A DNA stretch of 6,686 nt from an uncultured Prevotella sp. (GCA_947072805.1 CAMTJK010000170.1:1-6686), one strand, 5' to 3'. Shown: positions 1-6,512, numbered from the stretch's first letter. Notes: generated by a model not told the origin, from the sequence alone. Made by a program: numbers and translations.

Positions 1-50
1 TGCAACACGCCAACGATACAGTGAAAACAGGCGAAAAAGGAATGAAAAAC

Positions 51-81
51 TTTGCTCATACAGAGATAATTGCTATCTTTG
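51..81 (+). promoter_or_regulatory. Bacteroidota-type promoter of the thiamine operon
   Basis: TTTG at 51-54 and TATCTTTG at 74-81 are separated by exactly 19 nt. This matches the known primary-sigma consensus of Bacteroidota (TTTG at about -33, TAnnTTTG at about -7). It lies only about 15 nt before the TPP aptamer, so transcription should start near 87-90, just before the riboswitch. No second match to this consensus was seen between here and thiG, so it is probably the main operon promoter. Confidence 0.85.
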
Positions 82-96
82 CACGTACACATATAC

Positions 97-178
97 ATGA
101 GGGGTGCTCGGGCGTTTGCCCTTGCTGAGATCATACCCATAACACCTGATTCGGATAATGCCGGCGTAGGGACTGCAG
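97..178 (+). promoter_or_regulatory. TPP riboswitch aptamer (THI element)
   Basis: The conserved THI-box blocks occur in order. GGGGTGC at 101-107 is the 5' core. GGGC/GCCC (110-113 with 118-121) forms a small P3 hairpin with a GTTT loop. CTGAGA at 125-130 is the pyrimidine-binding core, ATACCC lies at 133-138, ACCTGAT at 144-150, and GGATAATGCCGGCGTAGGGA at 153-172. This RNA family binds thiamine pyrophosphate, and its place ahead of thiG-thiS-thiH-thiD-thiE-thiC fits feedback repression. P3 is short. The closing P1 helix looks weak (only about 3 pairs near 96-99 with 173-175), so the exact ends are uncertain by several nucleotides. Confidence 0.97.
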
Positions 179-250
179 AAAGAACAAAGTGTGACGGAAG
201 CGTAGAAGAAAGGCTACGCAGGAAAAATCTCAAGACACCTCTTTATATAT
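179..250 (+). promoter_or_regulatory. Candidate expression platform of the TPP riboswitch
   Basis: This segment has no convincing coding potential and no classic hairpin followed by a long U-run. It can form a local hairpin, GCGTAG (200-205) with CTACGC (214-219) around an 8-nt loop. The same CTACGC is also complementary to the GCGTAG at 164-169 inside the conserved aptamer. Further downstream, ATCTCA (227-232) complements TGAGAT (126-131), and CACCTCT (236-242) can pair with AGGGGTG (100-106) with one G-U. A T-rich patch (CTCTTTATATATAG, 239-252) follows. I infer a strand-exchange switch. Whether it acts on transcription or translation cannot be told from the sequence. Confidence 0.45.
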
Positions 251-255
251 AGTAT

Positions 256-412
256 GCCATCGCCGCAGGACCGCTTGCGGGGCACAGAAAACTGTACCCT
301 TGTCGAGGATGAGCGGCGGCGGGCACCGCGATTGCTTAAAACAGAAACGTAAGGGTGGGGACGGCACGCCGATGAGGGCTTATGCTCCCTACAGAAGCAA
401 CCTCCCGAACCC
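256..412 (+). ncRNA. Structured GC-rich leader RNA of unknown class upstream of thiG
   Basis: This is non-coding leader, clearly richer in GC and inverted repeats than its flanks. Pairings seen: CGCCGC 261-266 with GCGGCG 313-318, enclosing a CTTG-loop hairpin (271-280) and a hairpin with ACAG 284-287 pairing CTGT 292-295 around an AAAA loop. Next come GCGG 319-322 with CCGC 326-329, then TTGCTT 332-337 with AAGCAA 395-400, enclosing hairpins 362-371 and 375-390. GGGTGGG (353-359) can also pair with CCC (404-406) plus ACCC (409-412), which would make a pseudoknot. I compared it from memory with RNase P, cobalamin, SAM, hammerhead and group II domain V patterns and found no match. It ends about 20 nt before the thiG start, so an effect on translation is plausible but inferred. 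Confidence 0.4.
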
Positions 413-433
413 GAATAAAAAAACTATAACTTG

Positions 434-1210
434 ATGGAAAAACTGATTATTGCAGGTAAGGAATTTACGTCCCGCTTGTTTCTTGGGACAGGAAAATTCA
501 GTTCTAACGAAGTGATGGCGCAGTCGATAGCAGCCTCGGAAACCGAAATGGTGACAATGGCAATGAAACGTATCGACCTCGAGGACAACGACGACGACAT
601 GCTCCGCCACATAGCAAAGCCGGGTATACAGCTGTTGCCCAACACCTCGGGCACACGCAACGCCGAAGAGGCTGTGTTTGCAGCCAAAATGGCACGCGAG
701 GCTTTCGGTACCAACTGGCTGAAGCTGGAAATTCACCCCGATCCGCGTTATCTGCTGCCCGACCCCGTGGAGACGCTGAAAGCCACCGAACAGCTTGTCA
801 AGGAAGGTTTTGTGGTGTTGCCCTACTGTCAGGCAGACCCCGTGCTGTGCAAGCGTCTGGCTGAGGTGGGTGCGGCAACGGTAATGCCCCTGGCGGCACC
901 GATAGGAACCAATATGGGCTTGCGCACACGCGACTTTCTCAACATCATCATCGAAGAGGCAACAGTGCCCGTAGTGGTAGACGCCGGAATAGGTGCGCCG
1001 AGCGATGCTGCCGAAGCTATGGAGGCAGGTGCCGATGCTGTGCTTGTGAACACGGCTATAAGCGTGGCAGGCGACCCCGTGGCTATGGCAAAGGCATTCA
1101 AAAAGGCAGTAGAGGCAGGACGTGAGGCGTATGAGGCAGGTCTCGGACAGCAGTCGCTCGACCTGACGGCAGAAGCCAGTTCGCCGCTTACGGCATTCCT
1201 ACAGCAGTAA
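434..1210 (+). CDS. thiG: ThiG, thiazole synthase
   Basis: ThiG condenses 1-deoxy-D-xylulose 5-phosphate (DXP), ThiS thiocarboxylate and dehydroglycine into thiazole phosphate in the cytosol. The 258-residue product is full length for this TIM-barrel family. Visible motifs are RLFLGTGKF near the N-terminus, LLPNTSGTRNAEEAV (67-81), the Schiff-base lysine K97 in NWLKLEIHPD, with E99 two residues on, PIGTNMGLRTRDF (156-168), and the phosphate-site region VVDAGIGAPSDAAEAMEAGA (181-200) with D183. K97, E99 and D183 fall where the family's catalytic residues sit. I chose the ATG at 434 (MEKLIIAGKEF). A TTG lies one codon upstream but is less likely. The start is preceded by A-rich sequence (416-423) with no Shine-Dalgarno, usual for Bacteroidota. 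It is the first gene of the operon, directly after the structured leader. The GTNMG segment differs from the more common GSGLG, which looks like lineage variation. Confidence 0.97.
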   Translation: MEKLIIAGKEFTSRLFLGTGKFSSNEVMAQSIAASETEMVTMAMKRIDLEDNDDDMLRHIAKPGIQLLPNTSGTRNAEEAVFAAKMAREAFGTNWLKLEIHPDPRYLLPDPVETLKATEQLVKEGFVVLPYCQADPVLCKRLAEVGAATVMPLAAPIGTNMGLRTRDFLNIIIEEATVPVVVDAGIGAPSDAAEAMEAGADAVLVNTAISVAGDPVAMAKAFKKAVEAGREAYEAGLGQQSLDLTAEASSPLTAFLQQ

Positions 1211-1214
1211 GCCC

Positions 1215-1271
1215 GCGGCAACAACTGCCGGCACGATGACAACAAGAGAATAACGGCGCCGCAAAAGGCGC
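1215..1271 (+). other. Two small intercistronic hairpins between thiG and thiS
   Basis: The 77-nt gap holds two perfect short inverted repeats. CGGCA (1216-1220) pairs with TGCCG (1226-1230) around a 5-nt loop. GCGCC (1256-1260) pairs with GGCGC (1267-1271) around a GCAAAA loop. Neither is followed by a T-run, so they are not intrinsic terminators. They could be RNA-processing or stability elements, but this is inference, and short GC hairpins can arise by chance. Confidence 0.3.
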
Positions 1272-1287
1272 GGAAAACATAATAGTC

Positions 1288-1494
1288 ATGACAATAAGGA
1301 TAAAGATAAACAACCAGCCCGCCGAAGTACAGGAGGGAACCACCATGAAGACTGTTGCCGACGAAAGGCAACTGCCCGAAAAGGGTGTGGCTGTCGCTGT
1401 AAACAACGAGATGCTGCCACGCGGAGAGTGGGGCGGATATGTGCTGAAGGACGGCGATGACATAGTGATACTAAAAGCATTTTGTGGAGGATAA
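1288..1494 (+). CDS. thiS: ThiS, sulfur carrier protein
   Basis: ThiS is a small ubiquitin-fold protein. Its C-terminal glycine is adenylated by ThiF and converted to a thiocarboxylate that gives sulfur to ThiG. The 68-residue product has the family's size and the essential C-terminal Gly-Gly (residues 67-68) after DDIVILKAF. The N-terminal strand TIRIKINNQ, the central LPEKGVAVAVNNEMLPRGEW and the final strand fit the beta-grasp pattern. The residue before Gly-Gly is cysteine (C66), where other residues are common. The ATG at 1288 is the only sensible start. The stop is six bases before thiH, so the two are probably translationally linked. ThiF is not encoded in the window. Confidence 0.96.
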   Translation: MTIRIKINNQPAEVQEGTTMKTVADERQLPEKGVAVAVNNEMLPRGEWGGYVLKDGDDIVILKAFCGG

Positions 1495-1500
1495 ACAACA

Positions 1501-2655
1501 ATGTTCAGTGAGGTAATAAGACAAATAAGCTGGGACGAGACCACAGAACGCATCATGTCGAAGACTGATGCCGACGTAAGGAGGGCTCTCGCCAAGCAGC
1601 ATTGCGACGTGGATGACTTCATGGCAATGATTTCACCCGCTGCCGACAAATATCTGGAGACTATGGCAAGGCTCAGCCGCAAGTATACGAGAGAACGTTT
1701 CGGCAAGACGATAAACATGTTTATACCTATATATATAACCAACTCATGCTCCAACTCGTGCGTGTACTGCGGCTTCCATGTGCAGAACAAGATGCCCCGC
1801 ACCATCCTTACAGAGGAAGAGATAGTAAGGGAGTATGAGGCGATAAAGAAGCTCGGGCCGTTCGACAACCTGCTTATTGTGACAGGCGAGAACCCAGCAA
1901 AGGCAGGCGTGGACTATCTGGCAAGGGCTCTCGACCTCGCAAAACCCTACTTCGACAACCTGCAGATAGAGGTGATGCCACTGAAAGCCGAAGATTACGC
2001 ACTGCTGCGCACACACGGACTGAACGGAGTGATATGCTTCCAGGAAACTTACAATGAGGCAAGATACAAAGTATATCATCCCCGCGGCATGAAGTCGAAC
2101 TACGAATGGCGCCTGAACGGTTTTGACAGAATGGGACAGGCAGGCGTACACAAGATAGGCATGGGCGTGCTGATAGGACTTGAAGACTGGCGCACCGACG
2201 TAACCATGATGGCACATCACCTGCGATATCTGGAGAAGACATACTGGCGGACGCAGTACAGCGTGAACTTCCCGAGAATAAGATATGCGGAAAACGGCGG
2301 CTTCAAGCCCAACCACGAAATGAGCGACAGGGAACTGGCACAGGTGACATTCGCCATGAGAATATTCGACCACGATGTGGACATATCCTACTCGACACGC
2401 GAACTGCCCGATGTGCGCAACAACATGGCTACACTCGGAGTGACCACCATGAGCGCCGAAAGTCACACCGACCCCGGCGGATATTGCTGCTATCCTAACG
2501 CGCTGGCACAGTTTGAGGTGAGCGACTCGCGCACGGCACACGAGGTGGAGCGCGACCTGAAGGCACTCGGACTGGAGCCCGTATGGAAGAACTGGGACAG
2601 GAGTTTCGACGTGGAGACGGGAAGCGGTGCAGCCGGATATGCGGTAAGACCATAA
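1501..2655 (+). CDS. thiH: ThiH, 2-iminoacetate synthase (radical SAM tyrosine lyase)
   Basis: ThiH cleaves L-tyrosine by radical chemistry to p-cresol and dehydroglycine (2-iminoacetate), which feeds thiazole synthesis by ThiG. The radical-SAM [4Fe-4S] motif Cx3Cx2C is seen as C83-SNS-C87-VY-C90-GF. Later come the SAM-region motif VTGENPAKAGVDYL, the QETYNEARY segment, GVLIGLEDWRTD, SVNFPRIR, and a cysteine-bearing C-terminal part (SHTDPGGYCCYPN). The 384 residues match the usual length of about 370-380. A GGAGG at 1486-1490, inside the Gly codons of thiS, sits 10 nt before the ATG and is a plausible Shine-Dalgarno, rare in this operon. The choice of ThiH over ThiO implies anaerobic metabolism. 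Confidence 0.97.
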   Translation: MFSEVIRQISWDETTERIMSKTDADVRRALAKQHCDVDDFMAMISPAADKYLETMARLSRKYTRERFGKTINMFIPIYITNSCSNSCVYCGFHVQNKMPRTILTEEEIVREYEAIKKLGPFDNLLIVTGENPAKAGVDYLARALDLAKPYFDNLQIEVMPLKAEDYALLRTHGLNGVICFQETYNEARYKVYHPRGMKSNYEWRLNGFDRMGQAGVHKIGMGVLIGLEDWRTDVTMMAHHLRYLEKTYWRTQYSVNFPRIRYAENGGFKPNHEMSDRELAQVTFAMRIFDHDVDISYSTRELPDVRNNMATLGVTTMSAESHTDPGGYCCYPNALAQFEVSDSRTAHEVERDLKALGLEPVWKNWDRSFDVETGSGAAGYAVRP

Positions 2656-2676
2656 GTACAACATGACGAAGAAAAA

Positions 2677-3525
2677 ATGAAACACTACATACCCGTGCTG
2701 ACAATAGCCGGAAGCGACAGCTGCGGAGGCGCCGGCATACAGGCAGACATCAAGACGATATCGGCGTTAGGCTGTTATGCCGCTTCGGCAATAACATCGA
2801 TAACCGTGCAGAACACGCTCGGCGTAACGGCTGTGCAGTCGGTGGAGCCCGACATCGTGGCGCGACAGATACGCGCTGTGATGGACGACATAAAGCCGAA
2901 AGCGGTGAAGGTGGGAATGGTAAACGATGCCGCCACCATACGTGCCATTGCTTCCGTCTTGCGCGAATATGCACCCGACAACCTCGTAGTGGACACGGTG
3001 ATGGTGGCTACTGCCGGTTCGCGCCTCATGCAAGAGGACGCCCTGGACACGTTCCGCAGCGAGCTGATGCCCATGGCAACCATCCTCACGCCAAACATAA
3101 CCGAAGCCGAGGTGCTGTCGGGACTTGAAATAAAAGCCGCCGACATTGCCGGTGTACCGGCAAACGAACTGGAAAAAGTGATAGATGAGGCTGCACGCAT
3201 AATACTCGAAAGCGGCTGCAAGTCGGTTCTGATAAAGGGCGGACACCTGTCGGGCGACAAGATAGACCGCCTGTACGGATGCGAGACGCACGAATACCGT
3301 TGTCAGAGTGTACAGACAGCCAATACGCATGGCACCGGCTGCACGCTGTCATCGGCAATAGCCTCGTATCTGGCACTCGGCTGTCAGCTCACCGAAGCCG
3401 TAGGACGTGCCAAGGACTATGTGACGAGAGCCCTGAAGGCCGGCGCTGAAGTGAATATAGGCGAGGGCTCCGGTCCGGTAAACCATTTCTTCTGTCCGGA
3501 ACGTCAGAAATTAACCCAGGAATAG
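2677..3525 (+). CDS. thiD: ThiD, HMP/HMP-phosphate kinase
   Basis: ThiD phosphorylates hydroxymethylpyrimidine and its monophosphate to HMP-PP, the pyrimidine substrate of ThiE. The 282-residue product is a ribokinase-fold protein, slightly longer than the usual 265-270 because of a short C-terminal tail (CPERQKLTQE). The substrate-binding N-terminal motif TIAGSDSCGGAGIQAD occupies residues 9-24, followed by TSITVQNT. VLIKGGH is the conserved lysine region. NTHGTGCTLSSAIA begins at residue 216 and carries the anion-hole and catalytic cysteine, C222. The start at 2677 lies 21 nt after thiH behind an A-rich stretch. The stop is one base before thiE, a tight junction suggesting coupled translation. 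It is a stand-alone ThiD, not a ThiD-ThiE fusion. Confidence 0.96.
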   Translation: MKHYIPVLTIAGSDSCGGAGIQADIKTISALGCYAASAITSITVQNTLGVTAVQSVEPDIVARQIRAVMDDIKPKAVKVGMVNDAATIRAIASVLREYAPDNLVVDTVMVATAGSRLMQEDALDTFRSELMPMATILTPNITEAEVLSGLEIKAADIAGVPANELEKVIDEAARIILESGCKSVLIKGGHLSGDKIDRLYGCETHEYRCQSVQTANTHGTGCTLSSAIASYLALGCQLTEAVGRAKDYVTRALKAGAEVNIGEGSGPVNHFFCPERQKLTQE

Positions 3526-3526
3526 T

Positions 3527-4141
3527 ATGAGACAGATACAGTTTATAACACATAAAAACGACCGCTATTCTTATGTAGATGGGGCACGAATGGCTCTTGA
3601 GGGCGGTTGCAAGTGGATACAATTACGAATGAAAGACGCTTCAGACGACGAGGTAAGAGAAGCCGCCGCCGTCATTCAGCCGCTGTGCAGGGAGCATGAA
3701 GCCATATTCCTGCTCGACGACAGGGTGGAGCTCGCAAAGGAACTGAAAGCCGACGGCGTGCACCTCGGACGAAACGACATGCCGGTGGATGAGGCCCGGC
3801 GCGTGCTCGGCGAAGAGTTTATAATAGGAGGCACAGCCAACACCTACGAAGACGTGGAACGCTTGTGGCGTCATGGTGCCGACTATGTGGGATGCGGACC
3901 GTTCCGCTTCACCACGACGAAAGCCAACCTCGCGCCGGTGCTTGGACTTTCTGGCTACAAAGACATCATAGACCGTATGGATGAAGCAGGCATAGAGTTG
4001 CCCGTTGTAGCCATAGGCGGCATACTGCGCGACGATGTGGCTGCCATAATGGAGACCGGTGTGAGCGGAATAGCCATAAGCGGAGCCGTACTCGACGCCG
4101 ACAATCCCGCGGAAGAGATGAGGATGTTCATAGAACTGTGA
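3527..4141 (+). CDS. thiE: ThiE, thiamine phosphate synthase
   Basis: ThiE joins HMP-PP and thiazole phosphate to give thiamine monophosphate. The 204-residue TIM barrel keeps the family's key residues: QLRMKD (32-37) for pyrophosphate binding, LLDDRVELA (62-70) and HLGRNDMP (79-86), with D65 and D84 at the Mg2+ positions, DYVGCGPFRFTTTK (119-132) at the phosphate and substrate loop, PVVAIGGI and GIAISGAV. Length is normal. The ATG follows the thiD stop by one base. The next gene, thiC, is 87 nt away. Because this copy is complete while the paralogue at 5853-6467 is not, this is the likely working thiamine phosphate synthase. Confidence 0.95.
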   Translation: MRQIQFITHKNDRYSYVDGARMALEGGCKWIQLRMKDASDDEVREAAAVIQPLCREHEAIFLLDDRVELAKELKADGVHLGRNDMPVDEARRVLGEEFIIGGTANTYEDVERLWRHGADYVGCGPFRFTTTKANLAPVLGLSGYKDIIDRMDEAGIELPVVAIGGILRDDVAAIMETGVSGIAISGAVLDADNPAEEMRMFIEL

Positions 4142-4228
4142 GCCATGGGAATGTGAAAAAACGGGAATGACCTCATGAAAAAGCTGCGAACAACAAATAA
4201 AGTGGATAAAACTTAAAAATAAAAAGAT
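4142..4228. other. thiE-thiC intergenic gap, A-rich
   Basis: This 87-nt gap, the longest in the operon, contains no ORF of note, no terminator-like hairpin and no TAnnTTTG promoter match. Its 3' part (about 4190-4228) is very A-rich and supplies the Bacteroidota-style unstructured initiation region for thiC. I see nothing else in it. Confidence 0.5.
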
Positions 4229-5806
4229 ATGAACAACAACATCAAAATCACGTATCCGAGTTCAGACAAGGTGTATATGAACGGACGGATATATCCTGAA
4301 CTGCGTGTGGGAATGCGCCGTGTGCGCCTTACCCCGACCGTGACGATAGAGGACGGAGAGAAGAAAATGACGGAAAATGCCCCGGTATATGTGTACGATA
4401 CGAGCGGACCGTACAGCGACCCCAATGTGGAGATAGACCTGAAGAAGGGACTCCCCAAGTTGCGCAGCCCGTGGATAGCGTCACGCAAGGAGGGAGAGAC
4501 GCAGATGGCGCTGGCAAAACGCGGCGTGATAACACAGGAAATGGAGTATGTTGCCATCCGCGAGAACATGAACTGCGCTGAATTAGGCATAGAAACACAC
4601 ATCACCCCTGAGTTTGTACGCGACGAGGTGGCTGCCGGCAGAGCCGTAATACCTGCCAATATAAACCATCCGGAAAGCGAGCCGATGATTATAGGCACCA
4701 ATTTTCTTGTGAAGATAAATACCAACATAGGCAACTCGCACCAGAACTCCAGCATCGATGAAGAAGTGGAGAAAGCCGTGTGGAGCTGCAAATGGGGCGG
4801 CGATACGCTGATGGACCTTTCTACAGGAACAAACATACACGAGACGAGGGAGTGGATACTGCGTAACTGTCCCGTGCCCGTGGGAACAGTGCCTATGTAT
4901 CAGGCTTTCGAGAAGGTGAACGGCAAGGCCGAAGACCTGACATGGGATATTTTCCGTGAAACCCTTATTGAACAGTGTGAGCAGGGAGTGGACTACTTTA
5001 CCATACACTGCGGAATACGACTCAAGAACGTACACCTCTCGCAAGGACGCCTCACGGGCATGGTAAGCCGCGGCGGAAGCATCATATCAAAATGGTGCAT
5101 GGTACATCAGGAGGAGAGTTTCCTGTATTCGCATTTCGACGATATATGCGACATCTGTGCAAAATATGACGTGGCAATATCGCTCGGCGACGGTCTGCGC
5201 CCGGGTTCCACTCACGACGCCAACGACGCTGCACAGTTTGCAGAGCTCGATACCATGGGCGAACTCGTGGAACGTGCGTGGGCAAAGAACGTGCAGGCAT
5301 TCATAGAGGGTCCGGGTCATGTGCCCATGCACAAGATAAGAGAGAACATGGACAGGCAGATAGAGAAGTGTCACGGTGCGCCGTTCTATACCCTCGGACC
5401 GCTCGTTACCGACATTGCGCCCGGTTACGACCACATAACAAGTGCAATAGGTGCGTCGATGATAGGCTGGTATGGTACTGCCATGCTCTGTTATGTAACG
5501 CCGAAAGAACATCTCGCCCTGCCCGACAAGGACGATGTGCGCACTGGAGTGGTGACATATAAGATAGCCGCCCATGCTGCCGACCTAGCAAAGCAGCATC
5601 CCGGAGCTACCATAAGGGACAATGCGCTGAGCAAGGCACGCTACGACTTCAGGTGGAAAGACCAGTTCAACCTGGCTCTCGACCCGGAACGTGCGCTCGA
5701 ATACTTCAAGACATCCAACAAGACCGAAGGCGAATATTGCACGATGTGTGGTCCTAACTTCTGCGCCGCGCGTATCAGTCACTCGCTGAAGGATTGTGAG
5801 AAATGA
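4229..5806 (+). CDS. thiC: ThiC, HMP-phosphate synthase
   Basis: ThiC is a radical-SAM-type enzyme that rearranges aminoimidazole ribotide (AIR) into HMP-phosphate, releasing CO and formate. The C-terminal [4Fe-4S] motif CX2CX4C is intact: C504-TM-C507-GPNF-C512. H364 (in GPGHVPMH) and H428 (in TPKEHLALP) are spaced 64 apart, like the two zinc-binding histidines known in Caulobacter ThiC. Other family blocks are VYDTSGPYSDP, GLPKLRSPWIASR, NINHPESEPMIIG, GDTLMDLSTG, TIHCGI, SRGGSI, SLGDGLRPGS and APGYDHITSAIGA. The 525 residues are shorter than the roughly 590-630 of Bacillus or E. coli ThiC. The difference is mainly N-terminal, and I take it as the compact form, not a truncation. The ATG at 4229 is preceded by AAAAATAAAAAGAT. 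Confidence 0.98.
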   Translation: MNNNIKITYPSSDKVYMNGRIYPELRVGMRRVRLTPTVTIEDGEKKMTENAPVYVYDTSGPYSDPNVEIDLKKGLPKLRSPWIASRKEGETQMALAKRGVITQEMEYVAIRENMNCAELGIETHITPEFVRDEVAAGRAVIPANINHPESEPMIIGTNFLVKINTNIGNSHQNSSIDEEVEKAVWSCKWGGDTLMDLSTGTNIHETREWILRNCPVPVGTVPMYQAFEKVNGKAEDLTWDIFRETLIEQCEQGVDYFTIHCGIRLKNVHLSQGRLTGMVSRGGSIISKWCMVHQEESFLYSHFDDICDICAKYDVAISLGDGLRPGSTHDANDAAQFAELDTMGELVERAWAKNVQAFIEGPGHVPMHKIRENMDRQIEKCHGAPFYTLGPLVTDIAPGYDHITSAIGASMIGWYGTAMLCYVTPKEHLALPDKDDVRTGVVTYKIAAHAADLAKQHPGATIRDNALSKARYDFRWKDQFNLALDPERALEYFKTSNKTEGEYCTMCGPNFCAARISHSLKDCEK

Positions 5807-5852
5807 TGAGGCAGCTATGTCATGAAGCAGGCTGAACAAGTAAGTGCCGTTT

Positions 5853-6467
5853 ATGAAATTTATAGTAGTGACGCCACCCGAGTTTGTTCCTGATGAGGCG
5901 CGACTTATAGAACAGCTCTTCGCTTGCGGACTTGATGTGTTGCATCTGCGCAAGCCCGGAAGCGATGCTGAAGCCTGTGCGCATCTTCTGGAAAGCATGC
6001 CGCCGCAACTCCGTGCACGGACTGTTACGCACGACCATTTCGGACTGTGCGAGAAGTTCGGACTGCAGGGCATACATCTCAATGCACGCAATCCACATGT
6101 GCCACCGTCGTGGAGCAAGGGCAAGCAGTATCATACAGTTTCGGCATCCTGCCATTCCGTAGACGAAGTGGAGAAGATGAAGAACGTTGCCGACTATGTG
6201 TTCATGAGTCCTGTGTTCGACAGCATTTCAAAGCAGGGCTATTCATCGGCTTACAGCGCTGACGAACTGTGCGCTGCCTCAATGCGCGGTGTGATAGACA
6301 GTCGCGTCATTGCGCTTGGCGGCATCACTTTACAGAAGATACCGTTGCTCGGAACGTGGCATTTCGGTGGCGCTGCCTTTCTTGGCGATGTGTGGGGCAG
6401 GGCAGGGCATGCTTCTTTTGCAGCCAATGCTTCGGAACTTGCATCGGCGCTGCATGAAATGGAGTGA
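5853..6467 (+). CDS. Second ThiE/TenI-family protein (thiamine phosphate synthase-like)
   Basis: This 204-residue TIM-barrel protein of the ThiE/TenI superfamily is the last gene of the operon. Family blocks are LHLRKPGSD (30-38), GIHLNARN (73-80), SASCHSVDEVEKM (97-109), ADYVFMSPVFDSISKQGY (113-130) and RVIALGGI (151-158). Compared with the ThiE encoded at 3527-4141, it has H31 for Q32, P35 for K36, N80 for the second Mg-binding Asp D84, and DSISK in place of TTTK. These losses argue against ordinary thiamine phosphate synthase activity. The CHS and SKxG features resemble TenI (thiazole tautomerase), but the histidine of TenI's GHVF motif is P120 here. I chose the ATG at 5853 (MKFIVVTPPEF). 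A GTG at 5844 would add MPF. Similar second copies in Bacteroidota thi operons are usually annotated as thiamine phosphate synthase. The function is uncertain. Confidence 0.85.
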   Translation: MKFIVVTPPEFVPDEARLIEQLFACGLDVLHLRKPGSDAEACAHLLESMPPQLRARTVTHDHFGLCEKFGLQGIHLNARNPHVPPSWSKGKQYHTVSASCHSVDEVEKMKNVADYVFMSPVFDSISKQGYSSAYSADELCAASMRGVIDSRVIALGGITLQKIPLLGTWHFGGAAFLGDVWGRAGHASFAANASELASALHEME

Positions 6468-6512
6468 GACAACGGCTCAATAAAACCGCAAAACTGCTGC
6501 TTTGAGGCAGAA

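Noticed and set aside
70..252. Small ORF through the riboswitch, including an ATG at 97
   Set aside because: It overlaps the TPP aptamer exactly, its residues are dictated by conserved RNA bases, and the protein has no recognisable features. It is an accidental open frame.
251..420. Leader element as RNase P, cobalamin or SAM riboswitch, or hammerhead ribozyme
   Set aside because: Fragments such as ACAGAA and CGATGAG recall these classes, but the defining conserved blocks are missing: no CTGANGA core with GAAA, no B12 box, no RNase P CR-I.
400..423. Intrinsic terminator at the end of the leader
   Set aside because: The run after the last stem is poly-A, not poly-T, on the transcribed sense. 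It fits an A-rich translation start region better.
1744..2685. 313-codon antisense ORF opposite thiH, and a 226-codon one at 1188-1868
   Set aside because: Both lie opposite well-supported genes and have low-complexity, Cys/His/Val- or Ser-rich translations typical of shadow frames. No promoter or family motif supports them.
5844..5852. GTG start for the second ThiE-like gene
   Set aside because: The ATG at 5853 gives MKFIVVTPPEF, matching the usual first beta-strand of the family. The GTG would add only three residues without support.
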